This document shows, one piece after another, positions 49,694 to 60,428 of a stretch of DNA of 64,000 nucleotides; within the stretch, counting starts at the first letter, position 1; every line of letters begins with the position of its first letter. The position numbers and the translations under genes are program-made. Under the pieces are notes generated by a model. The model worked only from the letters and a program-made list of their open reading frames with translations, was not told the DNA's origin and ran no database searches. The stretch covers positions 124,001 to 188,000 of the forward strand of contig AGIG01000007.1 of the NCBI GenBank assembly GCA_000227525.2, given 5' to 3'. Source of the stretch: a gamma proteobacterium HIMB30 (GTDB lineage: Bacteria; Pseudomonadota; Gammaproteobacteria; Pseudomonadales; Litorivicinaceae).

Positions 49694-50173
49694 GTGTGGC
49701 TTCTCACATCCATCGGACCATTCAACATCGATCAACCGATTTTATGGCAAGCAATGACACTGATTCTGACTGCCGCTTTATTGACCGGCGCAATGATCGA
49801 TTACCGAACAGGATTACTGCCATTTAAAATCTCGGGCGTCATTGGTATCACCGCTTTGCTCTACACCTCTGTGAGCGCACCTATGCAGATGACAATGCAC
49901 TTAATCACAGCGCTCGGTGTTGGTTCCGCCCTCTCTCTGATCAATACGCTCAGCCAGCGCTTATGGCATGTGATACCGCTCGGTGGTGGAGATATCGCGT
50001 TACTCACATCGCTTTGTCTTTGTTTTTCACTACCCGAGATTGCCGCTATTGTTTGGATCGCTTCAATGACAGGACTGATTGAATCTCGATTCAGACGACT
50101 AGCAATGATTCACTTTGGGCCACATTTAGCAGCGGCCACCTTGTGTTGTTGGTACCTAAAAGTCATCCTTTAA
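49694..50173 (+). CDS. pilD: Truncated prepilin peptidase PilD (peptidase A24 domain only)
   Basis: Aspartyl prepilin peptidase core: first catalytic aspartate in AMIDYRTGLLP, second in the GxGD motif PLGGGDIALLTSL, and C-terminal HFGPHLAAATL. About six helices. The usual PilD N-terminal third, with the Zn-binding CxxC pairs and N-methylation domain, is missing. The frame is open upstream to 49552 and the stretch RRQSAYPKRLSTKEIISLV just before the GTG resembles the RYPLVELLT region following the zinc domain, so the gene looks cut at that point. Start uncertain. Small A24 peptidases of this size (CpaA/TadV type) can be active, so it may still work. Followed by coaE and yacG as in Pseudomonas. 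Confidence 0.65.
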   Translation: MWLLTSIGPFNIDQPILWQAMTLILTAALLTGAMIDYRTGLLPFKISGVIGITALLYTSVSAPMQMTMHLITALGVGSALSLINTLSQRLWHVIPLGGGDIALLTSLCLCFSLPEIAAIVWIASMTGLIESRFRRLAMIHFGPHLAAATLCCWYLKVIL

Positions 50174-50187
50174 TAAAGGAGATTGAT

Positions 50188-50781
50188 TTGAAAACACCTG
50201 TCTACGGACTCACAGGCGGTATTGCTTCTGGCAAAAGTACGGTGCTCGCGCAATTCGCTGCACTTGGTATCGAAACCCTTGATACCGATCAACTGGCACG
50301 TGATGTCATCGCTCAGGGGACTTCCGGAGCTTTACAATTAGAGACCGCAATTGGATCAGAATACTTTCAAGACGGATGTTTGGATCGTGCACGCCTAAGA
50401 TCAGACATGTATCAATCCGCTCACCTGAAAAAGACGGTTGAAGGGATCATCCATCCGCTGGTTCGCAATGCGGTCAATCAATGGCTCGATCAACAAGCAG
50501 GGTCGCCATATCGAATTTTGTGCTCACCGCTTTTAATCGAAACCAATCAGCACGCGATACTTGATGGAGTCATCGTGATTGATGCACCAAAAAGCGAACA
50601 GCTAAAACGCGGCATACAACGAGATACAAAGTCAAAAGAGACTATTCAGAACATCATCGACGCTCAAATTTCGCGGCAGGCGAGACTCGTTCACGCCTCC
50701 TTTGTGATCGATAACTCCGGTGGTTTAGACTCCCTCACTCAACAAATCCAAACCCTACACGAGAAACTGAGTCATGACTGA
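50188..50781 (+). CDS. coaE: Dephospho-CoA kinase
   Basis: Last step of CoA synthesis. 197 aa with P-loop [13 protein letters not shown] at the N-terminus, [11 protein letters not shown], and HPLVRNAV. The TTG at 50188 is chosen, with AAAGGAG six nt upstream; an upstream ATG-class start at 50143 lies inside pilD. Overlaps yacG by 8 bp. Confidence 0.95.
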   Translation: MKTPVYGLTGGIASGKSTVLAQFAALGIETLDTDQLARDVIAQGTSGALQLETAIGSEYFQDGCLDRARLRSDMYQSAHLKKTVEGIIHPLVRNAVNQWLDQQAGSPYRILCSPLLIETNQHAILDGVIVIDAPKSEQLKRGIQRDTKSKETIQNIIDAQISRQARLVHASFVIDNSGGLDSLTQQIQTLHEKLSHD

Positions 50782-50974
50782 TGACAAAGGCCATATCGTC
50801 TCTTGCCCGACTTGCAAACAGGAAACACGTTATCACGCGGATAACCCGTTTCGCCCGTTTTGTTCAGAACGTTGCCGCTTGATCGATTTAGGCGAATGGG
50901 CCGACGAGGGGCATCGAATTCCAGGACAACCTGTCCCTCCTGAATTCAACGATCCAGACATCGATACTCACTGA
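50774..50974 (+). CDS. yacG: DNA gyrase inhibitor YacG
   Basis: 66-aa zinc protein with the four cysteines CPTCKQET...[14 protein letters not shown]. In E. coli it binds GyrB and inhibits gyrase. Conserved neighbour of coaE and pilD. Convergent 7-bp overlap with mutT. Confidence 0.94.
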   Translation: MTDDKGHIVSCPTCKQETRYHADNPFRPFCSERCRLIDLGEWADEGHRIPGQPVPPEFNDPDIDTH

Positions 50975-51903
50975 AAACCCCGAATTCCCGCTACCCCAAA
51001 ACCGGCATGCTCAGTCACTATCGATTGATCCTCTCGGGTCATACCACCCAACGCATACGCTGGTACACCGACATTGCGTGCAAGTTGTGAAAACCGCTCC
51101 CACCCGAGGGGCTGCATATCGCCGTGACTTGGTGTCTCGCGCACCGGGGAGATCAGAAGCGCATCCGAAGGCCACATGCGCTGCCTTTCGATATCGCGTT
51201 CATGACGAATCCCGGCAGTGATTGGCCAAGGGTCATTGAGTTGATCCAGTTGATCGAGCGCATCAGCCAAATGATCAGTTTTTCGTAAATGCACACCACA
51301 TCCGGATCGAAAACAAAGAAGCTGATCCAGTGTCAGAATCACCTGATGTCCGCAACTGAGCGCAGCATCAATTGCAGTGTCAAGTTCAACACTCGGAGGC
51401 AATCCACGAAAATACAAGAGACACCGATCCTCAGTCTGTGTGCCCCATATCACTGGTTCAACCATCAGTGATGAATCATAGATACGCAGCATTCTTGGCA
51501 AACCAATCGCACGAACGATCGCATCATTCGCTTGTGGAAATTGAAGTGTCTTCACAGCGTCTGCAGAAAACCATTGCACCGCTTGACCCTCAAGACCTCG
51601 AGGTTCGCCTTCAAAGACAAACACTTCATACACCCAGAGGCGAATTGCTTTATCACCATAATCCCATGGGATTTGGAACATAAACGCTGCATCTTGCATG
51701 CGAATCCCGAGTTCCTCTTCAAGCTCCCGGTTCAAACAGGATTTTGGATCTTCGCCAGTTTCAAACTTTCCGCCAGGAAATTCCCAGAGACCACCTTGAT
51801 GCGCACTTTGATGACGTTTTGAGAGAAGGATTTGTCCATTACGCCAGATCAGCGCACAGGCAACCTGGATTTCAGGTTCGGTATTCGGCATTGATCCGAA
51901 CAT
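50968..51903 (-). CDS. mutT: MutT Nudix hydrolase fused to a ThiE-like domain
   Basis: 8-oxo-dGTP sanitising enzyme. N-terminal Nudix domain with the complete box [24 protein letters not shown]-terminal half (from about residue 140) has the TIM-barrel phrases [23 protein letters not shown] and [11 protein letters not shown] of thiamine-phosphate synthase. This two-domain form (about 310 aa) is standard in pseudomonads. The ThiE half lacks an obvious pyrophosphate loop and is probably not a true thiamine enzyme. Starts 32 bp inside argJ's end. Confidence 0.92.
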   Translation of the reverse strand: MFGSMPNTEPEIQVACALIWRNGQILLSKRHQSAHQGGLWEFPGGKFETGEDPKSCLNRELEEELGIRMQDAAFMFQIPWDYGDKAIRLWVYEVFVFEGEPRGLEGQAVQWFSADAVKTLQFPQANDAIVRAIGLPRMLRIYDSSLMVEPVIWGTQTEDRCLLYFRGLPPSVELDTAIDAALSCGHQVILTLDQLLCFRSGCGVHLRKTDHLADALDQLDQLNDPWPITAGIRHERDIERQRMWPSDALLISPVRETPSHGDMQPLGWERFSQLARNVGVPAYALGGMTREDQSIVTEHAGFGVAGIRGFQ

Positions 51904-53092
51904 ACTCTTTGGTGAGATCGCAGGTCATCACTCGACAATACCCTGATCCAACACCCATCGAAATCCGGATGTCGATATCGACAGGATTCATTGCCGCCTG
52001 ACCTGCTTGTTCCGTGTAATTGGGATGACGACCACCGTTTTCGACGATCTGCACGTCGTTAATCCATACATTCACACGATCGATCACAATCTGCGAAATT
52101 GGCGCCCGTCCGACAGCTGCAACAATCCGACCCCAATTCGGATCCGATGCGGCTAACGCTGTTTTCACCAAAGGCGACAGCGCCACTGTATTTGCAATGG
52201 CATGCGCATCTTGGTCACTGCTTGCAGCCTCACAGATCACCCGAACAAATTTGGTTGCACCTTCGCCATCGCGCGCCAACATTTCGGCAAGGTCATCTGC
52301 CAGTACCGATAACGCGCTCGCAAAAATCTGTGCTTCAGGACTCGCCGGATCACAAATAGTTTCGTGCCCTGCCATCTGAGTCGCAACAATCGCGCAGGCG
52401 TCATTTGTTGAGGTATCACCATCGACCGTAACGCAATTAAAACTGTGGTTCACTGCATGTCCAAGCAGTGTTTGTAAGCACTCAGCGGTCATCGCAACAT
52501 CCGATGCAATCAGACCAAACATGGTCGCCATGTTTGGATGAATCATGCCTGAGCCCTTGGCCATGCCGGTCAATGTCACCGTTTGACTACCAATCTCGCA
52601 TTGGATGTGTCGTAATTTTGGATGTGTGTCGGTGGTCATGATGGCACGTGATGCACGTTCCCACGCAGCGACAGACGAGTCACAGGTGTCATAGGCTTTC
52701 GGGATCGCATCACAAATCGCCTGCACGGGTAGCGGCTCACCAATCACGCCGGTCGAAAATGGCCACACGGTATCACTTGAGGTTCTGGTAAGCGCCGCTA
52801 GCGAAGCGATGGTTTGACGACACGCGTCCATCCCAGACTCGCCTGTGCCAGCGTTCGCGTTTCCGGCGTTCAGTAGCCAGTAGCGAACATGAGGAGTCGA
52901 TACCAAATGCGCTCTCAAAAGATGCACAGGAGCTGCACAAAATTGGTTGGCTGTCGTCACACATGCACCGACAGACCCTTCGTCAAAAGCCATTAGCAAC
53001 AGGTCATCGCGATCCTTGTTCTCATAGACAGGTGCGCGAACTGCACCCAATCGAACACCACGGACTGGCAACCCACCTTCTGACGATTTCAT
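51872..53092 (-). CDS. argJ: Bifunctional glutamate N-acetyltransferase/acetylglutamate synthase ArgJ
   Basis: Arginine synthesis by the recycling route. Self-cleaving Ntn-type enzyme; the nucleophile threonine is in KGSGMIHPNMATMFG, and N-acetylornithine contacts in GDTSTNDAC and ASDPNWGRI. 406 aa from the ATG at 53092, which gives MKSSEGGLPVRGVRLGA; a GTG at 53110 is possible. Supply of ornithine from this pathway would feed ornithine lipid synthesis, though the genes are not linked. Confidence 0.95.
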   Translation of the reverse strand: MKSSEGGLPVRGVRLGAVRAPVYENKDRDDLLLMAFDEGSVGACVTTANQFCAAPVHLLRAHLVSTPHVRYWLLNAGNANAGTGESGMDACRQTIASLAALTRTSSDTVWPFSTGVIGEPLPVQAICDAIPKAYDTCDSSVAAWERASRAIMTTDTHPKLRHIQCEIGSQTVTLTGMAKGSGMIHPNMATMFGLIASDVAMTAECLQTLLGHAVNHSFNCVTVDGDTSTNDACAIVATQMAGHETICDPASPEAQIFASALSVLADDLAEMLARDGEGATKFVRVICEAASSDQDAHAIANTVALSPLVKTALAASDPNWGRIVAAVGRAPISQIVIDRVNVWINDVQIVENGGRHPNYTEQAGQAAMNPVDIDIRISMGVGSGYCRVMTCDLTKEYVRINAEYRT

Positions 53093-53131
53093 CTGACTCT
53101 CACGCTGCACAACGGAGCACGCGATAGCACA

Positions 53132-55858
53132 TTAACCGATGCGGCCATGACATTGCTTGTATTTCTTTCCGCTGCCACAGGGGCAAGGCTCGTTTCGCCC
53201 AACTTTGTGACTGACTGCGGGCATTGGCTTGTCTGGGACTGCGTCAGGAGCACCATCTTCTTTTGATGTTACAGCATCATGGGTCGCTTGGGCTTTCGCC
53301 AGCCGCTCAACCGCTTGTTGTCGTCGTGCCTCTTCCTGTGCCTCTATCTCCTCCTTGGTGGGGACTTGCACCGCGGTCAGAACGCGCACTGATTCACGCT
53401 TGATTTGATCGAGCATCGATGTGAACAATTCAAACGCCTCGCGCTTGTATTCCTGCTTCGGATTTTTCTGTGCATAACCGCGGAGGTGAATACCTTGGCG
53501 CAAATAATCCATTGCCGCTAAGTGATCCTTCCATTGATTATCAAGCACCTGAAGAAGAACCTGCTTCTCAAACCGACGCATGGTGTCTTCACCGACAATG
53601 CCAATCTTTTCCTCATGACGTCGAGCCGCCTCGTCGATGATCTTCTCGAGAAGCGTCTCTTCATACAACGACTCATCGTCATCGAGCCACGTTTGGATTG
53701 GCATCTCGAGGCCAAACTGCGTCGCAAACTCGTCGGTCAGACCCGGAATATCCCACTGCTCAATCAGACTTTGGGGTGGGATATAGGTTGCAACGACAGA
53801 GGTGAACACGTCTCGACGAATCGCATCAACGAGATCGGATAAATCGTCCGTATCCATTAATTCATTGCGCTGCGCGTAGACTTGCGTCCGCTGATCGTTG
53901 GCGACATCATCGTAATCCAATAGCTGCTTGCGCATATCGAAGTTACGACCCTCAACCTTCTTCTGTGCCTTCTCGATCGCATTGGTCACCATTTTGTGCT
54001 CGATGGCTTCACCACGTTGCATGCCAAGACTTTGCATGATCGAGCGCATTTTCGGTGAGGCGAAAATACGCATGAGGTCGTCTTCAAGTGACAGGAAAAA
54101 GCGAGAGGATCCAGGGTCGCCCTGACGACCGGAACGTCCGCGCAACTGATTATCGATCCGACGTGACTCATGACGCTCTGAACCAATAATATGCAGACCT
54201 CCGGCTGACAACACCTTCTCATGTGCCTCCTGCCAAACCCGTTTTATCCCCTCGACCTCCTTTTCAGTCGGGCTATCGAGCATGTTGACGTCGGCCTGCC
54301 AATTACCTCCGAGAACAATATCGGTACCGCGACCGGCCATATTGGTCGCAATCGTCACTGCACCAGGACGACCTGCTTCAGCAATAATACGAGCCTCTCG
54401 CTCATGCTGCTTCGCATTCAGCACATTATGCTGAATGCCTTCTTTGTCGAGGAACTGTGACAGTAATTCAGATGCTTCAACAGACGCCGTACCAACAAGT
54501 ACTGGACGGCCTTTATCGCGCTCGGCGATCACATCAGCCACGATCGCTTCGAACTTTTCTTCCATTGTCATGTAAACCAAATCGTTATAGTCGATTCGCT
54601 TCACAGGCACGTTGGTTGGAATCACCACAACATCCAAACCATAAATCTGTCTGAATTCATACGCTTCAGTATCGGCGGTCCCAGTCATGCCCGACAGACG
54701 ATCATACAAACGGAAGTAATTCTGAAATGTGGTTGAGGCCAATGTTTGACTCTCAGGCTGGATATCGACGCCTTCTTTCGCCTCAACCGCCTGATGCAGA
54801 CCTTCAGACCAACGACGGCCTGGTATGGTCCGCCCGGTGTGTTCGTCAACGATCACCACCTGGCCATCTTGAATAATGTAATGCACGTTTCTCTGAAATA
54901 ACGTGTGTGCACGCAAGCCGGCATTGACATGGTGGAATAACGCAAGATTTGCAGGGTTATAGAGACTATCACCCACCTCAAGCAGGCCCATTTCGGCAAG
55001 CTCAGCTTCGATCAGTTCATGACCAAGCTCTGTCAATTCAACCGAGCGGTTCTTCTCATCGAGTAGGTAATGCCCTTCAACTTCGAACCCTTCGCCATCT
55101 TCTGACATTTTTGCTTCGGTGAGCTTTGGGATAATGGCGTTAATTGCTTGATAGCGCTCTGAGTGATCATCCGCTGGCCCTGAAATAATCAAGGGTGTTC
55201 GTGCTTCATCAATTAAAATTGAATCCACTTCGTCCACGATCGCGAACGACAACTCTCGCTGCACTCGGCCTTCCGGCGAAAAGGCCATGTTGTCTCTTAG
55301 ATAATCAAAGCCAAACTCGTTATTCGTACCGTAGGTAATATCAGCGCCATAAGCCTCGCGTTTTTCTTCTGGGCTTTGTCCAGAGCCTATCACTCCAACC
55401 GTCAGCCCAAGTCCTTCGTACAGTGGGCGCATCCAGTTAGCATCGCGGCTGGCAAGGTATTCGTTCACAGTTACGACATGAACACCATTCCCTTCAATTG
55501 CGTTGAGGTAAGCAGGCAAGGTGGCGACCAGCGTTTTTCCTTCGCCAGTCCGCATTTCAGAAATTCGACCTTCATGGAGGGTCATACCACCAACCATCTG
55601 CACATCAAAATGCCGCAAGCCGAGCGCACGCCGACTGACTTCTCGGCAGACCGCAAAGGCATCTGGAAGGATTTGGTTCAGCGTCTCGCCAGCATTGATC
55701 CGTTCACGAAATTCCTCGCGCTTCGACGCAAGTTCTTCGTTGCTTAACGATTCAAGGGTGGATTCTTGCTGATTGATCGCCGTGACTTGCTTCAGCATCC
55801 GTTTGACTTCCCGGTCATTTTTGGAGCCGAAGATCTTTCGGACAAATGTCCCTAACAT
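53132..55858 (-). CDS. secA: Preprotein translocase ATPase SecA
   Basis: Motor of the Sec translocon, 908 aa. The start at 55858 gives [22 protein letters not shown], the family opening, with AGGA upstream; the ORF can be extended 30 codons but without support. Walker [33 protein letters not shown], the DEAD-like second domain [22 protein letters not shown], and the C-terminal zinc SEC-C motif [14 protein letters not shown] that binds SecB. Confidence 0.97.
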   Translation of the reverse strand: MLGTFVRKIFGSKNDREVKRMLKQVTAINQQESTLESLSNEELASKREEFRERINAGETLNQILPDAFAVCREVSRRALGLRHFDVQMVGGMTLHEGRISEMRTGEGKTLVATLPAYLNAIEGNGVHVVTVNEYLASRDANWMRPLYEGLGLTVGVIGSGQSPEEKREAYGADITYGTNNEFGFDYLRDNMAFSPEGRVQRELSFAIVDEVDSILIDEARTPLIISGPADDHSERYQAINAIIPKLTEAKMSEDGEGFEVEGHYLLDEKNRSVELTELGHELIEAELAEMGLLEVGDSLYNPANLALFHHVNAGLRAHTLFQRNVHYIIQDGQVVIVDEHTGRTIPGRRWSEGLHQAVEAKEGVDIQPESQTLASTTFQNYFRLYDRLSGMTGTADTEAYEFRQIYGLDVVVIPTNVPVKRIDYNDLVYMTMEEKFEAIVADVIAERDKGRPVLVGTASVEASELLSQFLDKEGIQHNVLNAKQHEREARIIAEAGRPGAVTIATNMAGRGTDIVLGGNWQADVNMLDSPTEKEVEGIKRVWQEAHEKVLSAGGLHIIGSERHESRRIDNQLRGRSGRQGDPGSSRFFLSLEDDLMRIFASPKMRSIMQSLGMQRGEAIEHKMVTNAIEKAQKKVEGRNFDMRKQLLDYDDVANDQRTQVYAQRNELMDTDDLSDLVDAIRRDVFTSVVATYIPPQSLIEQWDIPGLTDEFATQFGLEMPIQTWLDDDESLYEETLLEKIIDEAARRHEEKIGIVGEDTMRRFEKQVLLQVLDNQWKDHLAAMDYLRQGIHLRGYAQKNPKQEYKREAFELFTSMLDQIKRESVRVLTAVQVPTKEEIEAQEEARRQQAVERLAKAQATHDAVTSKEDGAPDAVPDKPMPAVSHKVGRNEPCPCGSGKKYKQCHGRIG

Positions 55859-55904
55859 GCGTATCCTATGGTGTCTGTAGTAATAAAAACGGCATTGTAG
55901 CGAA

Positions 55905-56378
55905 TTGCGTGACCCCGGACAGCTAAAAAGCCTGAGAACTTTGATCAATCGATCAGGAAGTCACCTCGAGACACTTCAGCTTGAAGCATCGATTCAGGCG
56001 AAACGCGCCCAAATCATCGAATCCCTTCTGCCTACTGAGCTTAAACATGAGGTCGCAACGGGAGATCTCAATTCCGGACTGCTGACTTTATACGTTGCTC
56101 AAGCCGGTTTAGCGACCCGACTACGTTTCGAGGAGTATAGTCTCATCGACGCCTTACGGAGCGACCCACTGTTTCGTGGTATTCGCAGAATTCAATGTCG
56201 GGTCAGACCTCGACATCATGAACAAAATACGGTGGTCACCAAAACCATTCAGCCCAGCATCAAGGCGGGCTCATCGATTCAAGAATTTGCAGAGACACTG
56301 ACAGATGATGAGCTTAAACGTCAGTTTCAACAATTGGCTGCAAGGGTATCGGGCAGTCTGCCGCCCGATCGAACGTAA
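55905..56378 (+). CDS. dciA: DciA-like DUF721 protein (replicative helicase operator)
   Basis: 157-aa basic protein with the DUF721 fold: an N-terminal KH-like part ([23 protein letters not shown]...[16 protein letters not shown]) and a basic, disordered-looking tail. DUF721 proteins of the DciA group load the DnaB helicase in bacteria lacking DnaC, and the pseudomonad gene also lies between lpxC and secA. TTG start, no clear Shine-Dalgarno. Its 3' end overlaps the convergent lpxC coding sequence by 65 bp, unusually long. Confidence 0.75.
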   Translation: MRDPGQLKSLRTLINRSGSHLETLQLEASIQAKRAQIIESLLPTELKHEVATGDLNSGLLTLYVAQAGLATRLRFEEYSLIDALRSDPLFRGIRRIQCRVRPRHHEQNTVVTKTIQPSIKAGSSIQEFAETLTDDELKRQFQQLAARVSGSLPPDRT

Positions 56379-57231
56379 CCACCTCATAATTGCTCGGGTC
56401 TGCGAACAACTGACGAAGCAACTTATTGTTTAACGCGTGCCCGCTTCGGTTGCCTGAATAGTGACCGATAATTGGCCGACCAGCTAAATACAGATCCCCC
56501 AGTGCGTCAAGGACCTTGTGCTTTACGAATTCATCGTTTTGACGCAAACCATCGTCATTCAGAATGCGATCCTCACCGACGACGATGGCATTCGCCATTG
56601 AACCACCGCGGGCCAGGTTGTTTGCTTTCAAATAATCAAGATCACGCATGAATCCGAAGGTTCTGGCACGACTCACCTCACGGATGAACGAAGCCTCATC
56701 AATATCAACCACCGTCTTGCATTCACCTTGATCGACAACTGGGTGATCAAAGTCGATTGAAAAGGTGATACGAAACCCATTGAAAGGCTCTAAGCGTGCT
56801 ACTTTTCCCTCATGCTCAACTTCAACAATGTGGGTGATTCGGATGTACTCGCGCGGTGCCGTCTGCTCTCGCACGCCGGCAGACTGAATCAAAAAGACGA
56901 ACGGTGAGGCGCTGCCGTCCATAATGGGAAGTTCCGGGGCATTGCACTCAACGAGGACGTTATCGATACCCATTCCCGATAACGCCGATAACAAATGTTC
57001 GACGGTGGAAACCTGAGCACCGTCAGGCGAAGACAAACAGGTTGAGAGGGTCGTCTGAGAGACGCTGTCTGCATTCGCCCGGATGAGCTCAGGCGGATCC
57101 AAATCCACTCGTTTGAATTGAATGCCATGGTTCTCAGGGGCCGGCCTCAACGTGAGGTATACGGTGTCACCTGAATGTAAGCCCACTCCTGTGGCCCGCA
57201 CGACATTTTTCAGCGTTCGCTGTGCAATCAA
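56314..57231 (-). CDS. lpxC: UDP-3-O-acyl-N-acetylglucosamine deacetylase LpxC
   Basis: Committed zinc step of lipid A synthesis, 305 aa as in E. coli. Zinc ligands in [12 protein letters not shown] (near residue 79) and [22 protein letters not shown] and GFMRDLDYL are also typical. The TTG start (57231) gives [11 protein letters not shown] with AAGGAG 8 nt upstream. Last gene of the dcw cluster, 89 bp behind ftsZ; the gap shows small inverted repeats but no clear terminator. Confidence 0.97.
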   Translation of the reverse strand: MIAQRTLKNVVRATGVGLHSGDTVYLTLRPAPENHGIQFKRVDLDPPELIRANADSVSQTTLSTCLSSPDGAQVSTVEHLLSALSGMGIDNVLVECNAPELPIMDGSASPFVFLIQSAGVREQTAPREYIRITHIVEVEHEGKVARLEPFNGFRITFSIDFDHPVVDQGECKTVVDIDEASFIREVSRARTFGFMRDLDYLKANNLARGGSMANAIVVGEDRILNDDGLRQNDEFVKHKVLDALGDLYLAGRPIIGHYSGNRSGHALNNKLLRQLFADPSNYEVVTFDRAADCPIPLQPIVETDV

Positions 57232-57320
57232 TTCAACTCTCCTTCCCTAAGCCCGCTAGTTTAACAGGCTTTTCTCCGTTGCATCCTGCAGATCGGAGCG
57301 GAAGCGTGGAGTTTTCTCCA

Positions 57321-58490
57321 TTAGTCCGCCTGACGACGCAGGAATGCAGGAATATTCAAAATTCGCTCCATTTCCTGACCATCGTTGCGCTCCTCGACCA
57401 GATCTTGCGCAAGTGCGGTATTACCTACCGCTTGAGTTCTCAAAACCTGTGGAGCTCCGCTACTGGTCGGACTATAAGCCTCCCGAGTTGCTCGCTCGAG
57501 ATGCGCATTATCAACGACAGTTTTTGGTGCTTGTGCACCACCAAGACCTGTTGCAACAACCGTTACGCTAATCTGGTCGCTCATTTCAGGATCGATCACT
57601 GTACCGACAACCACATTGGCGTTGTCATCACTGATTTGTTCAACCACATGACCCACTTGATCAAACTCACCCAAGGTGAAATCTGGACCTGAGGTAATAT
57701 TGACCAAAATTCCGCGAGCACCCGATAGATCAACGTCCTCCAGTAATGGTGATCGGATCGCCATCTCCGCTGCCTTGGCAGCGCGATCTTCACCTGCAGC
57801 GATACCCGTGCCCATCATGGCCTTACCCATTTCACTCATCACTGTCCGGACGTCAGCAAAGTCGACGTTGATCATGCCTGGACGAATAATCAGATCTGCA
57901 ATCCCGCGCACAGCGCCTTGCAGCACATTGTTCGCTTCGGCAAATGCAGCCATGAGCGACGCATTCTTACCCAGTACTGGAAGCAATTTTTCGTTCGGTA
58001 CAACGATCAGGGAATCCACATGCTTCTCAAGCGCTGCGATACCTTGATCAGCGACATGTGTGCGGCGACGCCCCTCAAAACCAAACGGGCGGGTCACAAT
58101 CGCCACCGTGAGGATTCCCATTTCCCGAGCAATTTCAGCAACAACCGGAGCAGCACCTGTTCCTGTACCGCCACCCATGCCTGCAGTGATGAACACCATA
58201 TCAGTGTCTGTTAGGACTTCAGCGATTGCATCGCGGTCTTCGAGCGCCGCATTACGGCCTACATCAGGGTTCGCTCCGGCCCCCAAACCTTTCGTGATAT
58301 CACCACCAAGTTGCAGCGTTCTATCGGCTGGAATTGCTTTCATCGCTTGCGCATCCGTATTGGCAACAATGAACTCAACGCCTTCAACCGCGTGTTTCAA
58401 CATATGGTTGACAGCATTACCGCCACCACCACCGACGCCGATCACTTTAATGATCGCGTTTGATTCGATTTGATCAACGATCTCGAACAT
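57321..58490 (-). CDS. ftsZ: Cell division protein FtsZ
   Basis: Tubulin-like GTPase of the Z ring. 389 aa with [13 protein letters not shown], the signature [13 protein letters not shown] near residue 110, [11 protein letters not shown], a variable linker, and the C-terminal peptide [13 protein letters not shown] that binds FtsA and ZipA. 16 bp behind ftsA. Confidence 0.98.
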   Translation of the reverse strand: MFEIVDQIESNAIIKVIGVGGGGGNAVNHMLKHAVEGVEFIVANTDAQAMKAIPADRTLQLGGDITKGLGAGANPDVGRNAALEDRDAIAEVLTDTDMVFITAGMGGGTGTGAAPVVAEIAREMGILTVAIVTRPFGFEGRRRTHVADQGIAALEKHVDSLIVVPNEKLLPVLGKNASLMAAFAEANNVLQGAVRGIADLIIRPGMINVDFADVRTVMSEMGKAMMGTGIAAGEDRAAKAAEMAIRSPLLEDVDLSGARGILVNITSGPDFTLGEFDQVGHVVEQISDDNANVVVGTVIDPEMSDQISVTVVATGLGGAQAPKTVVDNAHLERATREAYSPTSSGAPQVLRTQAVGNTALAQDLVEERNDGQEMERILNIPAFLRRQAD

Positions 58491-58506
58491 TTGATTACCC
58501 TCTCAG

Positions 58507-59715
58507 TTAAAAATTTCCCTGGATCCACTGCCGAACCCGATTAAACATGCTTCCCTGCGCACCAGACCAACGCGGTCGAGGTCGGACTTCTTGGTCGCGT
58601 CCATACGCCAGAAGACCTGCCAGAACTGCGTTGGCTGGATCTTGTAATAACCCATCGAGTCCCTCTTGATGGGCTTGTTTCAGTACCCGACATGGACACT
58701 GCAACATACTTTCAAAAACCTGTGCGATTCCCGGTAATGCGGCCGTTCCGCCACACAACACAATGCCTGTTGAGGCTTCTTCAAATCGTCCGGATTGACG
58801 AAGCCGCTCGCCTAAGATTTCAGCGATTTCTTCAACCCGTGGCTGAATGAAGGCAGTTAACTGTTGCAAGCTGATGGTTTCTGCTGGCCGATCGGCAAGC
58901 TTCTTGACCTGCACCGTTTCAGCCGGTGGTGCAAAGCGCGTGTGCGCATAACCGCATTGCACTTTCAGATCCTCGGCATCGCCGAGTGGAGTCTTCAATG
59001 CGACCGCGAGATCGTGCGTCAACAGCTCGCCCCCCATAGGCATCACTTGCAACCAAGCGGGTGCGCCTTCTGAAATCACCATGACGTCAATCGTGCCGAC
59101 ACCAATGTCGGCAACACACACCCCAAGCTCGCGCTCGTCTGGTAACACTAACTGACTCACCGCAAGCGCAGACGGAACCAAGACGGAAACTTCAAGGCCT
59201 GCAAGTTTTAAGCATTTCTTCAGATTGTTGATGACGTGGGTCGCACCAGTAATGACGTGAACATGCGCATCCAACCGATTACCTGTCATCCCCTGAGGTA
59301 AGCGAATACCGGTCTGACTATCCAGCGTGAACGATCGCGGAATGACACTCAAAATCTCCCGTTCAGGCACTTGCGCTTGGGCCTGTACTTGTTCCATCGC
59401 TTGGGTCAAGAGGATATCGGTCACCTCACGATGATTGAGCATCACCGTGCCTGAGATATCTTGTCCCAGAATGTGCGATCCACCCACAGAGACCAACGGA
59501 TCGGTGAGTTTGGTCCCAGCCATTTGATTGGCTTCAGCCACCGACCGAACGAGCGCGTCCACCACTGAATCAATCTGAATTACCACGCCTTGCTTCAAAC
59601 CACCCGAACGTGCCCGACCAAGACCTCGGACAACGATCCGACGATCGTCCGTGATCTCGGCAACTGCAGCTGTAATTTGGCTCGAGCCGATATCGATGAC
59701 CAGTAGATGACTCAC
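58507..59715 (-). CDS. ftsA: Cell division protein FtsA
   Basis: Actin-like membrane tether of FtsZ, 402 aa. GTG start at 59715 chosen because it overlaps the ftsQ stop (GTGA) and has GGAGGG eight nt upstream; MSHLLVIDIGSSQI follows. ATPase phosphate loops and 1C insertion as usual, GVCVADIGVGTIDVMVI, VLCGGTAALPGI, and a C-terminal amphipathic helix SMFNRVRQWIQGNF for membrane binding. Confidence 0.96.
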   Translation of the reverse strand: MSHLLVIDIGSSQITAAVAEITDDRRIVVRGLGRARSGGLKQGVVIQIDSVVDALVRSVAEANQMAGTKLTDPLVSVGGSHILGQDISGTVMLNHREVTDILLTQAMEQVQAQAQVPEREILSVIPRSFTLDSQTGIRLPQGMTGNRLDAHVHVITGATHVINNLKKCLKLAGLEVSVLVPSALAVSQLVLPDERELGVCVADIGVGTIDVMVISEGAPAWLQVMPMGGELLTHDLAVALKTPLGDAEDLKVQCGYAHTRFAPPAETVQVKKLADRPAETISLQQLTAFIQPRVEEIAEILGERLRQSGRFEEASTGIVLCGGTAALPGIAQVFESMLQCPCRVLKQAHQEGLDGLLQDPANAVLAGLLAYGRDQEVRPRPRWSGAQGSMFNRVRQWIQGNF

Positions 59716-60428
59716 TGGGCAACCCTCCAAGCCAAGGCAACACCATTGTCATAACGCGCATCAATTTCTTTCAGCTTCGCGAGCTTCTCATCATCTAAGC
59801 GGTTTAAAACATCACGCGCGCGTGCAAGCCGCCCTAAAATATCAACGCGCCCAAGCCGCAGATTAATTCCGTTATCCAAGGCGATTTGCCATCCCATATC
59901 ATGACCTCGCGATACAGACGCGACCTCCGAGAAATCGGATAGACGGTCTGAAAACACGCCATAATGGCTGTAAACCTGCATGGTTTCAGATAACGCACCA
60001 TAGAGTCGTGGCAGTGGCTCGTTGACCGGAGTCGGCGGCTCGAAAAGATCGCCGGATAATCCCAGGTACTGCGTGTCGTTATAAATTGCGACCGGACGTT
60101 GCTCAGCGATTTCGATCAACAGGGTGTCAGGCCATACGCGCCGCGCTGATGCACTCGCAATCCACGGATGAGACTCAACTTCGGAGATCACCTGCGCGAG
60201 TGTGGTTTCCAGATAATTCCCATTGAACCGAATACTCAGATCGCGGGTCAGTGCTTGAGCATCCAAGTAGCGCAAATCACCTTGCAATTGAACCTGCCGA
60301 ATCTGTACATCCTGTAACAAATGGCTCAGCCCACTCGCCGCGATCGACCCCGTCAAACCAAGTCCCAGCACAAGCAATACCAGTTTCCAATGTGTGACTG
60401 TTCGATTGGCAATCTGCTTCATCGTCAT
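59712..60428 (-). CDS. ftsQ: Cell division protein FtsQ
   Basis: Bitopic divisome protein, 238 aa: short cytoplasmic N-terminus, one membrane helix (LVLLVLGLGLTGSIAAS), POTRA domain (QVQLQGDLRYLDAQAL...VESHPWIASASARRVWPDTL) and beta domain (LRLGRVDILGRL). Overlaps ddlB and ftsA by 4 bp each, in the conserved dcw order. Confidence 0.95.
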   Translation of the reverse strand: MTMKQIANRTVTHWKLVLLVLGLGLTGSIAASGLSHLLQDVQIRQVQLQGDLRYLDAQALTRDLSIRFNGNYLETTLAQVISEVESHPWIASASARRVWPDTLLIEIAEQRPVAIYNDTQYLGLSGDLFEPPTPVNEPLPRLYGALSETMQVYSHYGVFSDRLSDFSEVASVSRGHDMGWQIALDNGINLRLGRVDILGRLARARDVLNRLDDEKLAKLKEIDARYDNGVALAWRVAQ

